A stretch of DNA of 35,535 nt from Streptomyces longwoodensis (GTDB taxonomy: Bacteria; Actinomycetota; Actinomycetes; Streptomycetales; Streptomycetaceae): contig NZ_KQ948570.1 of NCBI RefSeq assembly GCF_001514125.1, forward strand, positions 1 through 35,535, given 5' to 3'. Each line of letters starts with the position of its first letter. The first letter of the stretch is position 1. The notes beneath the pieces were generated by a model, which was not told the origin of the DNA, ran no database searches, and saw only the letters and a list, made by a program, of their open reading frames with translations. Both the position numbers and the translations under genes were made by a program. This document shows positions 13,652 through 22,634 of this stretch, piece by piece.

Positions 13652-16450
13652 TCAGCCGGTGGTGAGCAGCGCCGCGAGCGCCTCTCCCGTGACCGGGTGC
13701 GCGCTCAGCAGCACGGCGCCCCGGGACGTCGCGGCCGGTGCCGGCTGCCAGGGGTCGTCGCAGCCCAGCAGTCCGGCCAGCGCGTCGCAGGCCGCGGGAT
13801 GGGCGGCGAGGAGCGCGGCGCCCTGCCCGGCGTGCGGGCCCGCGGCTGCCTGCTCCCCCACCGGTGGCGGCGGCGCCTCCCACGGCGGGGTCCAGGCGTC
13901 CAGGGCCGCGAGCCGCCCGGGGAACAGCCGGTCGGCCTCACGGATGAGCAGCGGGGCCAGCTCCGCACCGCCCGAGCGCAGCGAGGTGATCAGGCTCGGC
14001 AGCCAGGGCAGCAGCACCTGGTCGGGCAGGCGCGCGAACGCCTGCGAGACGGCCTCCACCACGAAGTCGGCCAACGCCGGCACCGGTTCCAGCGCGTGCA
14101 GGAACCCACTGAGGTAGCGGGGGTACGACGGCACGACCAGCGGGTTGCCGAGCAGGTCGGCGCAGCGGGCGCGCAGCTCCGTGCGCGAGAGCGTGCCCAG
14201 GTGGGTCCGGGCCGCCCACAGCAGGGCGGTCTTCGCCGGGTCCTCGGGCCGCGACTGGGCGACGGCGAGCTCCAGTTGGGTGCGGTCGCAGCCCAGGGAC
14301 AGGGCCAGGCCCTCCATGCTGAACAGGAAGCCCAGCGTCGCCCCGACCTGGCGGACGGTGGCGTCCTCGTCGGTGAACGCGGTCGGCAGCAGCGTGCAGT
14401 AGTGCGCGTACCCGGTGGTGACGAAGGACTCGATCCACGCGGGCAGCGCGGGTTCGTGCGTGCGGTGGTACGCGAGCAGCCGGCGCACCCGGCGCAGCAC
14501 CTCGGGGGCCCCGTCGACGCTGCGCTCGCGGGAGAGGACCTCCAGGGCGCGGGTGCCGAGCTCGTCGGCGAGGCGTCGGCTGCGCAGGTGGAGCAGGGCG
14601 TCCTCGACGGTCTCCAGGACGGCGCCGGTGGTGGCCCGGGGGTCGTAGGCGGTGCGGCGCAGGCGCTGCTCCAGCACCTGCTCGATGCTGACGCCCTCGT
14701 AGCCGAGCTCGATCAGGGCCCGCTGGTGGGTGCCCAGGGCCAGGTCCCAGGACTCCTGGATGGGGCGTTCCCCGAGGCGCCGCTCCCCCATGATCGGCCG
14801 GGCGGCGCCCTGGGGCAGCAGGCGGCGCAGGATCCACAGGACGTCGGAGCAGGCCTCCAGCTCCGGCCGGGAGGCGATGTCCAGCAGGGCCCGCTGGACG
14901 CCGCGCTGCTGGAGCCGGAGGGCCAGCGGGGCGAGCCGGTCGTGGACGTCGCGGGCCAGGGGCGGCAGCGCGTCGTAGCCGACCTGGCCGACGCGGTCGC
15001 CGCCCATCATGCTCTCGACGAGCCGGCGCACGTCCCGCCGGCCCGGTACGACGTCCTTCTCGATGCAGGTGACGGCCGCGTCCTGGAAGTCGTACGGCGT
15101 CGGCTTGGCGCGGTCGCGCATCCCGGCGAGCAGGATGGACGTCTCGAACACGGCGATGGCGTCGGCGGTGGAGGCGAGGTAGCCGTTGCGGCGGGCGGCG
15201 CGGACGACGTCCACGGACCAGCCGAGCAGTTCGGCCTCATCGAGGCGGTCCAGGGCCGGCGGCCGGCCCAGGAACCCCGAGAGCTTGTCGGCGGGCGCCC
15301 CGGACGGTGCGGGGACCGTCGGCAGTGCGGCCTTGCGGCCCTGCTTCTTGGTGCCCGCCTGGCCCTCCAGCCGGTACGGCTTCACGCCGGTGCGCCGGAC
15401 GTTCTTGGCCCACTCGGCGGCGGCGATCGACACCGAGCCGCCGGCCAGGCCGAACTGGGCCTCGATGGCGGCGTGGCTGGAGGGGATCAGGCCGTGGCGC
15501 CACGTGGTGCCGCTGGGCGGGCTGATGGTGAAGGTGTCGGTGCCGTGGACGCCGAACTCCTCGACGCGGCTGGCCGCGTGGAAGGCGCCGCACACGTAGA
15601 GGCAGTCGGCGGGGTCGGTGCCGGTGGCGGTGAGGTGGGCGCGGATCCGGGTCCACATGTACCGCTCGCGGTCCTCGTCCACGCGGACCCGGCGCGGGTC
15701 GCCGGGGGCCAGGCGGCGGAAGAGGCTGCCGATGAGCAGCATCACCTGGCGGTAGGTGTCGTGGTCGCCGTCGCCGAGGGGCACTTCGACGTACTGGTGC
15801 CACCACTCCGACCAGTGCCGCACCCGGCCGTGGCGCAGCAGGTGCTCCTCCAGTTCGGCGAAGCGCGGGCGCAGGTCGCCGATCTCCACGCCGACCGCGT
15901 CGCCGTGCAGCGCGCCGTCCTCGCCCTGCGGCGCGTCGGGGTCGGCGGGCTCAGCGGGGGCGGGCGGGTGCTCGTCGCGGGCCTCCCACTGGAAGACGTG
16001 GTCGGAGGAGCGGTCGACGAGGACCAGCTCGACGCCGGGGGTGTCCAGGGTGTAGGCGATGGCCTGGTACTCGGCGGACGCCTCGGTGATCGGGGCGACC
16101 ACCGAGAGCGGGGACCAGTCGGCGGGGAAGCCCACGACCTCGCCCGCGAACGCCTGCACCGCCACCGGCAGGCGGCAGTTGCGCAGCTCGGTGAGCAACG
16201 GCGCCATGTCCTCGCACAGTTCGAGGTAGACCACCTTCGGCTGCTTCGCGCGCAGCCGCCGGGCCATGGCGAGGGCCGAGGCCGGCGAGTGGTGGCAGAC
16301 GGGGAAGATCTCCAGGGGTTCGCTCAGGGCGCGGTCGACGTCGTCGACGATCCCGCGCAGGATGCCCTCCAGCGCGCCGGGCCCGTCGGCGAACGCGGTG
16401 GCCGCCTCGTGGAGCTGGCCGCGCAGGGCCTCGAAGGTGCCGGCGCTCAC
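13652..16450 (-). CDS. DUF5682 family protein (YehM-like)
   Basis: A 932-aa protein and the last gene of the SWIM-VWA-MoxR operon. It starts at a GTG overlapping the MoxR stop (GTGA), so it is translationally coupled. The N-terminal ~300 residues hold the conserved motifs: IFPVCHHSPASA with H53/H54, VYLELCEDM with E77/E80/D81, WSEWWHQY, and LYVCGAFHA with H291. Their arrangement (His motif, Glu motif, late GxxH) recalls the TraB/EreA-type predicted hydrolase fold; this is my inference. The remaining ~600 residues are mostly helical, repeat-like and Leu/Arg-rich. No signal peptide or TM is seen. It corresponds in context to E. coli YehM. The biochemical function is unknown. Confidence 0.85.
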   Translation of the reverse strand: MSAGTFEALRGQLHEAATAFADGPGALEGILRGIVDDVDRALSEPLEIFPVCHHSPASALAMARRLRAKQPKVVYLELCEDMAPLLTELRNCRLPVAVQAFAGEVVGFPADWSPLSVVAPITEASAEYQAIAYTLDTPGVELVLVDRSSDHVFQWEARDEHPPAPAEPADPDAPQGEDGALHGDAVGVEIGDLRPRFAELEEHLLRHGRVRHWSEWWHQYVEVPLGDGDHDTYRQVMLLIGSLFRRLAPGDPRRVRVDEDRERYMWTRIRAHLTATGTDPADCLYVCGAFHAASRVEEFGVHGTDTFTISPPSGTTWRHGLIPSSHAAIEAQFGLAGGSVSIAAAEWAKNVRRTGVKPYRLEGQAGTKKQGRKAALPTVPAPSGAPADKLSGFLGRPPALDRLDEAELLGWSVDVVRAARRNGYLASTADAIAVFETSILLAGMRDRAKPTPYDFQDAAVTCIEKDVVPGRRDVRRLVESMMGGDRVGQVGYDALPPLARDVHDRLAPLALRLQQRGVQRALLDIASRPELEACSDVLWILRRLLPQGAARPIMGERRLGERPIQESWDLALGTHQRALIELGYEGVSIEQVLEQRLRRTAYDPRATTGAVLETVEDALLHLRSRRLADELGTRALEVLSRERSVDGAPEVLRRVRRLLAYHRTHEPALPAWIESFVTTGYAHYCTLLPTAFTDEDATVRQVGATLGFLFSMEGLALSLGCDRTQLELAVAQSRPEDPAKTALLWAARTHLGTLSRTELRARCADLLGNPLVVPSYPRYLSGFLHALEPVPALADFVVEAVSQAFARLPDQVLLPWLPSLITSLRSGGAELAPLLIREADRLFPGRLAALDAWTPPWEAPPPPVGEQAAAGPHAGQGAALLAAHPAACDALAGLLGCDDPWQPAPAATSRGAVLLSAHPVTGEALAALLTTG

Positions 16451-17565
16451 GACAGGGTCGCGATCGCGTCGCGGCCGCCCTCCAGGAACTCCGGCCAGGA
16501 GCCCCCTTCTTCCTTGCTGCGCGGCTCGACCACGCCGTGCAGGTACTTGTTCATCAGGGCGAGGTCCTCCGGGTCGCGGCGGGCGAGCGAGCCGACGAGG
16601 GAGGAGGCGAGCGTGCGGGCGCTCAGGGTGCGCTCGCCGAAGAAGGTGCTGTGCAGGACGGCGTCCTCCAGCACGCCGATCTGCTCGGCGGTGGACAGGG
16701 CCGACTCCAGTTTCTCGTCGTCGCTGGTGGCGGCGGCCGCGGAGGCCCGCAGGTCGGCGAAGCTCTGCAGCAGCACGTCGAGCAGGGTGGGCGGCACGTC
16801 CAGCTCGATGCGGTGCCGCCGCAGCAGCTCCTCGGTGCGGAAGCGGACGATCTCCGCCTCGCTCTTCTTGTTCGTCACCACCGGGATGCGCACGAAGTTG
16901 AAGCGGCGCTTGAGCGCCGAGGACAGGTCGTTGACACCCCGGTCGCGGCTGTTGGCGGTGGCGATGACGGAGAAGCCCGGCTGCGCGAACACGATGTTGT
17001 CGCTCTCGCTGTCGAGTTCGGGCACCGAGATGTACTTCTCGGACAGGATGGAGATCAGCGCGTCCTGGACGTCGCTGGTGGCGCGGGTCAGCTCCTCGAA
17101 GCGGCCGATGGCGCCGCGCTCCATCGCGGTCATGATCGGCGAGGGGATCATCGACGCCCGGGACTGGCCCTTGGCGATGACCATGGAGACGTTCCACGAG
17201 TACTTGATGTGGTCCTCGGTGGTGCCGGCCGTGCCCTGCACGACGAGCGTGGAGTTGCGGCAGATGGCGGCTGACAGCAGCTCCGCGAGCCAGCTCTTGC
17301 CGGTGCCGGGGTCGCCGATCAGCAGCAGGCCGCGGTCGGAGGCGAGGGTGACGATGGACCGCTCGACGAAGCTGCGGTCGCCGAACCACTTCTGGGAGAT
17401 CTCCCGGTCGAGGCCGTCGGCGCGCTCGGAGCCGAGGACGAACAGCCGGACCATCTTGGGCGACAGCCGCCAGGAGAAGGGCTTGGGGCCGTCGTCGACC
17501 GACTCCAGCCAGTCCAGCTCCTCGGCGTACTTGATCTCGGCGGGGGCGCGCAGCAGGTCGGACAT
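16447..17565 (-). CDS. MoxR-like AAA+ ATPase (YehL-like)
   Basis: A 372-aa AAA+ protein, likely a hexameric remodelling ATPase. Walker A is GDPGTGKS at 84-91. The Walker B region is GAIGRFEELTRA at about 151-162, with the acidic pair E157/E158 but no canonical Asp. Sensor 1 is IATANSRDRG at 201-210 and the arginine-finger region is SALKRRFNF at 216-224. The lid is helical at about 240-330. MoxR ATPases commonly act with VWA proteins to assemble or remodel protein complexes, and the VWA gene lies 57 nt upstream. ATG start with a GAAAGG RBS. The stop overlaps the DUF5682 start by 4 nt. Context matches E. coli YehL. Confidence 0.9.
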   Translation of the reverse strand: MSDLLRAPAEIKYAEELDWLESVDDGPKPFSWRLSPKMVRLFVLGSERADGLDREISQKWFGDRSFVERSIVTLASDRGLLLIGDPGTGKSWLAELLSAAICRNSTLVVQGTAGTTEDHIKYSWNVSMVIAKGQSRASMIPSPIMTAMERGAIGRFEELTRATSDVQDALISILSEKYISVPELDSESDNIVFAQPGFSVIATANSRDRGVNDLSSALKRRFNFVRIPVVTNKKSEAEIVRFRTEELLRRHRIELDVPPTLLDVLLQSFADLRASAAAATSDDEKLESALSTAEQIGVLEDAVLHSTFFGERTLSARTLASSLVGSLARRDPEDLALMNKYLHGVVEPRSKEEGGSWPEFLEGGRDAIATLS

Positions 17566-17622
17566 GCGGGGGCCTTTCTGAGGTACGGGTGAGGTGGGTA
17601 GGTGCGTGCTCGTGCGGTCCCG

Positions 17623-19122
17623 CTACGAGGCGAGGAACGTCTTGAGTTCGTGGACGAGTTTGCGGATGTGGCCGGAGAGCACCGGTGTGCCGAGGTCCTT
17701 GAAGCGCTCCCGGAACCACGGGTTGACGCTGCCGCGGCCGGAGCTGGTCACCGAGCCGACCGGGATGAACCGGGTGCCCGAGCGGTGCAGGGCGGCCATG
17801 CTGTCGAACAGCGGCTGGCTCTGCCACTCGTAGAAGTCGGAGATCCACACCACGACCGTGTTGCGCGGCTCGGCGATCTTCGGCTGGGCGAGGGCCATGG
17901 CGACCGTGCCGTCGGTGCCGCCGCCGAGGTTCGTGCGCAGCAGCGTCTCGAACGGGTCGTGCACCCACGGCGTGAGGTCCAGCGCCTGTGTGTCGTACGC
18001 GATGAGGTGGACGTCGACCCGTGGCAGCCCGGCGAAGATGGACGCCAGGATGGTGCAGTTGACCATGGAGTCGACCATCGAGCCCGACTGGTCCACCACG
18101 ACGATCAGCCGCTGCGGCGTGGTCTTGCGCGCGGTGTGGCGGTAGTAGAGGCGGTCGACGTAGAGGCGCTCCTCCTCGGGACTGTAGTTGGTGAGGTTCT
18201 TCCAGATGGTGCGGTCCAGGTCGAGGTTGCGGAAGACCCGCTTGGGCGGGACGGAGCGGTCGATCGCGCCGACCGACGTCTTCTCCACCTGGGTGCGCAG
18301 CACCTGGGCGACCTCGTCGACGAAGCGGCGGATCAGCGCCTTGGCGTTGGCGAGGGCCACTCCGGAGAGGTTGTTCTTGTCGCGCAGGAGCTGCTCGATC
18401 AGCGACATGCTGGGGGTGAGGCGCGCGGCCAGCTGCGGGTCGGCCAGCACCTCGCGCAGCCGCATCCGCTTGACCAGGTCGGCCTCCAGCGCGCCCAGTT
18501 CGGGCCCGATCTGCGGGATCAGCCGGCTCAGGTCGGGCGTGGCGCCACCGAGGCCGGTGCCGGTCGGGGCGACACCTCCGGGTGCGCCCGTACGGCCGCC
18601 GCGCAGGTCGCCGGGGGCACAGCCGAGGGCGCGCTCCAGCCAGCCGGCGTCGGACTGCCAGCGGGCCAGCTGCCCGGCGCTGACGGCTCCGGAGCCGGTG
18701 GCGAAGACGTTGAGCAGCACCTTGGAGACGAGGGCGGCGCGGCGGACCTCGGCGGCGCGGTCGCGGGGGTCGGCGTCGACGGTGGGGTCCTGCGGACCGG
18801 TGTGCTCGTGGTCGGCGCCGGTGGCGTCCTGCGGGTCCGTGCGGGCGTCACTTGCGGCCGAGTCGTCCTGCGGGTGCGCACCGTCCGGGGTCATCAGGCC
18901 GTCGAGTTCGGCCGCCAGGTCCGGATGGCGCTGCACGATCGAGTCGATCGATACCTGCGGGTCGAGCAGCGCGGCCGGCAGGCCGATGTCCTCGACGACG
19001 GCGAGGCTCGCGGCCTCCAGGGAGGCCCGCTCCTCGGGGTCGAAGAGGCGGGCGAGCAGACGCCAGTAGAGGACCTGGCGGCGGTGGTCGTGGGCGTCCG
19101 GGGCGGGAGTGGTGTCGGTCAT
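17623..19122 (-). CDS. VWA domain protein (MoxR partner, YehP-like)
   Basis: A 499-aa cytoplasmic protein. A helical N-terminal region of about 330 residues is interrupted by an acidic low-complexity stretch at about 78-125 (DDSAASDARTDPQDA and similar). The von Willebrand A domain is at about 337-499 with a complete metal-ion-dependent adhesion site: DQSGSM (D344, S346, S348), T403 in GGGTDGT, and D429 in WISDFYE. The ATG at 19122 overlaps the SWIM stop (ATGA); the longer in-frame ORF runs through the SWIM gene and is a shadow. In MoxR-VWA modules the VWA protein is the adaptor that binds the client through the bound metal. It corresponds to E. coli YehP. Confidence 0.9.
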   Translation of the reverse strand: MTDTTPAPDAHDHRRQVLYWRLLARLFDPEERASLEAASLAVVEDIGLPAALLDPQVSIDSIVQRHPDLAAELDGLMTPDGAHPQDDSAASDARTDPQDATGADHEHTGPQDPTVDADPRDRAAEVRRAALVSKVLLNVFATGSGAVSAGQLARWQSDAGWLERALGCAPGDLRGGRTGAPGGVAPTGTGLGGATPDLSRLIPQIGPELGALEADLVKRMRLREVLADPQLAARLTPSMSLIEQLLRDKNNLSGVALANAKALIRRFVDEVAQVLRTQVEKTSVGAIDRSVPPKRVFRNLDLDRTIWKNLTNYSPEEERLYVDRLYYRHTARKTTPQRLIVVVDQSGSMVDSMVNCTILASIFAGLPRVDVHLIAYDTQALDLTPWVHDPFETLLRTNLGGGTDGTVAMALAQPKIAEPRNTVVVWISDFYEWQSQPLFDSMAALHRSGTRFIPVGSVTSSGRGSVNPWFRERFKDLGTPVLSGHIRKLVHELKTFLAS

Positions 19123-21092
19123 TTCCGCAGCAGCCTTCCGGCGCGCTCGCGCAGCACGGTCACGGCGTCCGTGGCGGCCTTCTCCGCCTTGGCGGCCGCC
19201 TTGTCGGTGGTGCCGCCGGCCCACGCGCCCGCGTGCACGGACACCGTCCTGCGGCGCACGGTGCTCTCCACGGCGAGCGGCTGGAGGCGGTGGGTGCCCG
19301 CGTCCCAGCGCAGCAGCGCGATGCACGCGGCGGACGCGGCGACCGCGTCGGGGGTGAGGGGACCGGCCGCCGGTGCCCGGTCGGTGTCGACGGGCAGGGC
19401 GTGTCCGGCGACGGTGAACGTCACGGTGTCGTCGTGCCGTTGGACGGTGTAGCCCTCCAGGAACACGGGGACGGCGAGGCCTGCCGGGTGCCGGTCGAGC
19501 GGTGCCGTCGCGGCGGCGGTGGCGGTCGGCAGGGCGACGCGGGCCGTGGCGAACGGGTCGGCCGGTTCGCCCGGGTGGGCGTGGGCGTCGTCCCAGAGGA
19601 GGTCGCCGTCGGTGGTGGCCGGCATGTCGGTCAGCTCCATCGCGCGGCCCTCACCGGCGGCGGCGAGCAGCGTCATGCGCGGGCGCAGCAGTTGCCAGAC
19701 GCCGGCGCCGACCACGGTGTCCGGCTTGGGTGCGGACACGCTGGCGCGCACCAGGCGGGACGGGCCGCCGTCGGCCGGCTCGAACACGGCGTGCACCTGG
19801 GCCTGGACGGCGGTCGCGTGTTCGTGCAGGTCGGTGCCGAGGGGCAGCAGGCGGCCCGTGAGCCGGTCGGGCGCGGCCGTGCCGAGGGCTCCCGGCAGGG
19901 TGAGCAGCAGGGCCCGTGACCACAGGTCGCCCCAGCGGCGGGCCGGTATGCGCTCCAGCGTCGCTCCGGGGCAGCAGGCGGCGAGTTCGGCGGCGAAGCC
20001 GTCGAGGAGGACGGCCGGGCGGCGCAGCGCGGGGTCGGGCAGCAGCGCCGAGACGATGGGCGCGGCCCCGGCGACCAGTTCGTGGTCGATGCCCTGCCAG
20101 CCGCTGCGCGCGAGGTCGCACAGCCAGGAGCGGGCGGCGGCGAGGACGTTCGCCGCGTCCGGCGCGTCGGCCGCCGACGGTTCCTGCTCGGCGGGCGTGC
20201 GGCCGGTGAACTCCTGGACGCGGACGGCCAGGGCGTCGTGGACGGCGCCGAGGAGGGCGGCGCGGGCGGCGGCGAGCGCGACGAAGTGCTCCTCCCCGGC
20301 GGCGCCGGCCGACGCCTTGTCGGCGGCCTCGGCGACCCGGGAGGCGAGCGGGGACGCGGCGACGGCGTGCGCGAGGTGTGTGAGGTCGGCGGCCTGCTCG
20401 GGCCGGGGGCGCAGGAGGCCGCCGGTGAGGGCACGGTCGAGTGCGTCGACGGCGGCCAGGGCGTCGTCGAAGCCGTCGACGGGCTGGGCGAGGGGGTGCG
20501 CGGACCCCGCCTCGGCCGGGGCGGGTCCGGTCCCTGCCGAGTCCGCTCCGGCCGCGACCTCTTCCGTCTCCGTCTGCGTCTCGGGTGCGGCCTCGCCCTG
20601 CCGGGACGGCGGGAACCAGTGCATCTCGGGCAACGGGTCAGTGGCCGGGGCGAGTTCGAGGTAGGCCAGGTGGCGCAGGAAGCGGCTGAAGACGGCGGCG
20701 GCCGCCGTGCGGTCGGCCTGGGGCGGGCGGGCGGCGGTCATCGCGCCGGTCAGGGCGGGGGCGTCCGCCGTGGCGTCACCGGTGTCCACGCGCAGGTAGC
20801 GGGCGACGCGCTGGCCGCCGTACTGGAGGACGGCCTCGGTGACCAGCGCACGGATGTGGTTGCAGAACCCGCCGCGGGCGCCGCCGCAGGGGCGGTTGTT
20901 GTTGGTGCTGCACGCGTACGCGAAGCTGCCCGCGGCCACCGACGAGACGTAGACCCGCTCGATGTCCGAGCCGCTGGACACGACACCCTGCAGGCGTCCG
21001 TCGGCGAGTTCGACGAACGGGACCTTGGCGAGCTTGCGGGGCCGCGCGGGTGGGACCACCCGCGCGGCGCTCGACTTCTCCCAGAGCGACAA
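19119..21092 (-). CDS. SWIM zinc-finger protein (YehQ-like)
   Basis: A 657-aa protein and the first gene of the four-gene operon. The SWIM-type zinc finger is near the N-terminus: C61, C69, C77 and H79 within YACSTNNNRPC and GGFCNHIRAL. SWIM domains bind DNA or proteins. The rest is Ala-rich and helical in the middle (about 210-400), with a beta-rich C-terminal third, and no enzymatic motif is recognised. The start is a TTG at 21092, chosen because AAAGGAG lies 8 nt upstream; no other in-frame start has such an RBS. The stop overlaps the VWA start by 4 nt. It is preceded by a DNA-damage-type promoter at 21155-21177. It corresponds to E. coli YehQ. Confidence 0.85.
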   Translation of the reverse strand: MSLWEKSSAARVVPPARPRKLAKVPFVELADGRLQGVVSSGSDIERVYVSSVAAGSFAYACSTNNNRPCGGARGGFCNHIRALVTEAVLQYGGQRVARYLRVDTGDATADAPALTGAMTAARPPQADRTAAAAVFSRFLRHLAYLELAPATDPLPEMHWFPPSRQGEAAPETQTETEEVAAGADSAGTGPAPAEAGSAHPLAQPVDGFDDALAAVDALDRALTGGLLRPRPEQAADLTHLAHAVAASPLASRVAEAADKASAGAAGEEHFVALAAARAALLGAVHDALAVRVQEFTGRTPAEQEPSAADAPDAANVLAAARSWLCDLARSGWQGIDHELVAGAAPIVSALLPDPALRRPAVLLDGFAAELAACCPGATLERIPARRWGDLWSRALLLTLPGALGTAAPDRLTGRLLPLGTDLHEHATAVQAQVHAVFEPADGGPSRLVRASVSAPKPDTVVGAGVWQLLRPRMTLLAAAGEGRAMELTDMPATTDGDLLWDDAHAHPGEPADPFATARVALPTATAAATAPLDRHPAGLAVPVFLEGYTVQRHDDTVTFTVAGHALPVDTDRAPAAGPLTPDAVAASAACIALLRWDAGTHRLQPLAVESTVRRRTVSVHAGAWAGGTTDKAAAKAEKAATDAVTVLRERAGRLLRK

Positions 21093-21154
21093 CGCACCAG
21101 CTCCTTTGCAGCAGCACGAGGGAATGCCGTCGCCGGATCGGCGAGACGTGATCG

Positions 21155-21177
21155 AACTTAGTGGCGACCACTGACAA
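21155..21177 (-). promoter_or_regulatory. RecA-independent DNA-damage (PafBC-type) promoter
   Basis: On the minus strand, TTGTCAGTGG (21177 to 21168), 7 nt, then TAAGTT (21160 to 21155). This matches the RecA-NDp consensus described in mycobacteria and also reported in Streptomyces (TTGTCRGTGG, about 8 nt, TAnnnT), which the PafBC activator recognises. Spacing is 7 rather than 8 by my count. Transcription would start near 21148, 56 nt before the SWIM TTG start. The motif overlaps a 13-bp inverted repeat, AGTGG-CGA-CCACT (21160-21172). Confidence 0.7.
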
Positions 21178-21224
21178 CGCCGTGCGGAGCGGGTGCGCGG
21201 ACGGGCCGGGGCCCGCCGCCGGCC

Positions 21225-22456
21225 TCAGGTGGCGGGCGGGAGGGTCCGCACGAAGACGTCCCAGGTGCGGTTGGTGTCACCGGCGACGACATCGGAGTCG
21301 AGCGACTCGAAGACGAACGTGCGGCCGTCGCCGGTCATCGCCACCCGCCCGGGGTAGCCGGTGGCCGGACCGCCGTCCTTCGTGACGGTGGCGAGCTGCC
21401 CCTGGCCGGTCACCCGGTCCCACAGGAACAGCGGCGGGAGCGTGGGGGTGGTGGGGCCGACGACGCCGGCCATGAGGAGCACGGAACGACCGTCGGCGCT
21501 GAGCGAACCGAAGCTGGTGGGGCGGCCGAAGGGGGCCGGGCGGGTGGTGCCGGCCGCCAGGTCGCGGACGAACGTGGTCGCGTTCTGGTCGTTCGCCGTC
21601 ACCGGACTCGTGTCGGACCGGTTGAAGAGCACCACGGTGCCGTCCGCGCTCAACGACAGCCCGCCGACGGCTCGTTCCGGCGTCGAGCCGTCCTGCGAGA
21701 CGTCCACCGTCTGCCGCTCGCCGGTGCTCCGGTCGAGGAGGAGGGCATGACCCTTCGCCGGGCCCGTGGGTGGGTACCTCACGTCGGTGTAGGCGACGCG
21801 CTGCCCGTCGTCGCTGATGACGGCTCCGTCCGCGTAACGGGTCCCGTCCCCGGTGTCGGGCTGACTCACCCACTGCGTCGTGGCGTCCAGCAGGTCAGGT
21901 CACGCACGTACACGCGCGAACCCTCGGCCGCGGTCGATCCGGCGGGGCGGCTCTGGGTGAACACGACGTAGCGGCCGGAGCCGCTGATCCGGGCGCCGGA
22001 CGGGGAACCGCCGGCGAAGTCTCCGAGGTCGAGGTCCACCCGCCGGGTGGGACCGGCCGGCAGGTCGCGGACGTACAGGCCGCCGAGCGCCCTGATCAGC
22101 ATGCGCTCCCCCGAGGCGCTGAAGTCGGTGACCTCCGCCGGGGCCCCGTCGGGGGTCACCCGTTGCAGGGTGCCTTCCTGCAGGTCGCGCAGGTACGTCT
22201 GGTTCTGCCCGGCGGGGACCGGGTCGGAGGGCAGGAGGTTCGTCGCCCGCGAGACGAACGCGACGTAGCGGCTGTTCCTGCTGATCACCGGGTTGAACGA
22301 CGTGTCGTTGCTCTGCGTCCCGTCGGCGGCCACGCTGATCCGCACGGTCGCGGCCGCACCACCTCCGCCGTCGGCGCTCGCCGCCCCCGCCGGCCCCAGC
22401 GCCACCAGCAGACCGGCACCCACCAGTCCCGCCACCGCGGGTAAGACCTTCCGCAT
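21225..22456 (-). pseudogene. Secreted TolB/WD40-like beta-propeller protein, frameshifted
   Basis: Two adjacent reading frames form one protein of about 408 residues. The 5' part starts at ATG 22456 after GGAGGGG, with a signal peptide (MRKVLPAVAGLVGAGLLVAL, then an AxA site). The 3' part continues in another frame from about 21890. Blade motifs recur in both parts: ISRNSRYVAFVS, SGSGRYVVFTQ, ISDDGQRVAYTD, LSADGTVVLFN, LSADGRSVLLM and MTGDGRTFVFES, so the blades run across the break. The break is a 5-bp tandem duplication, CAGGT-CAGGT at 21891-21900. Removing one copy restores RDLLDATTQWVSQPD in frame. As it stands, translation stops soon after the duplication (stop at 21866). It is either a real loss-of-function allele or an assembly error. 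Confidence 0.85.
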
Positions 22457-22634
22457 GTCCCCTCCAGAACCCCCACGGCCCCGGCCCCCTGCCGAGGCGT
22501 CCCGCGATCCAACCGCAGCGGGTCGGACTCGGGCAATCGGTCCGATGACGTACAACCTCGGCAGGGGTTCGGGCGTCAGGTGCGGCGGGGTTCCGCTGCG
22601 GCCGGACTCGGCAGGGCGGCCTGCACCCCGGGAC

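Noticed and set aside
13652..17968. A 1438-codon open frame that would fuse DUF5682 with upstream sequence
   Set aside because: The part upstream of 16450 is a shadow of the MoxR and VWA genes; the GTG at 16450 in the GTGA overlap is the natural start.
19201..19210. TTGTCGGTGG, a second match to the DNA-damage promoter upstream element
   Set aside because: It lies inside the SWIM coding sequence on the opposite strand and no TAnnnT follows at the right spacing; likely codon-driven coincidence.
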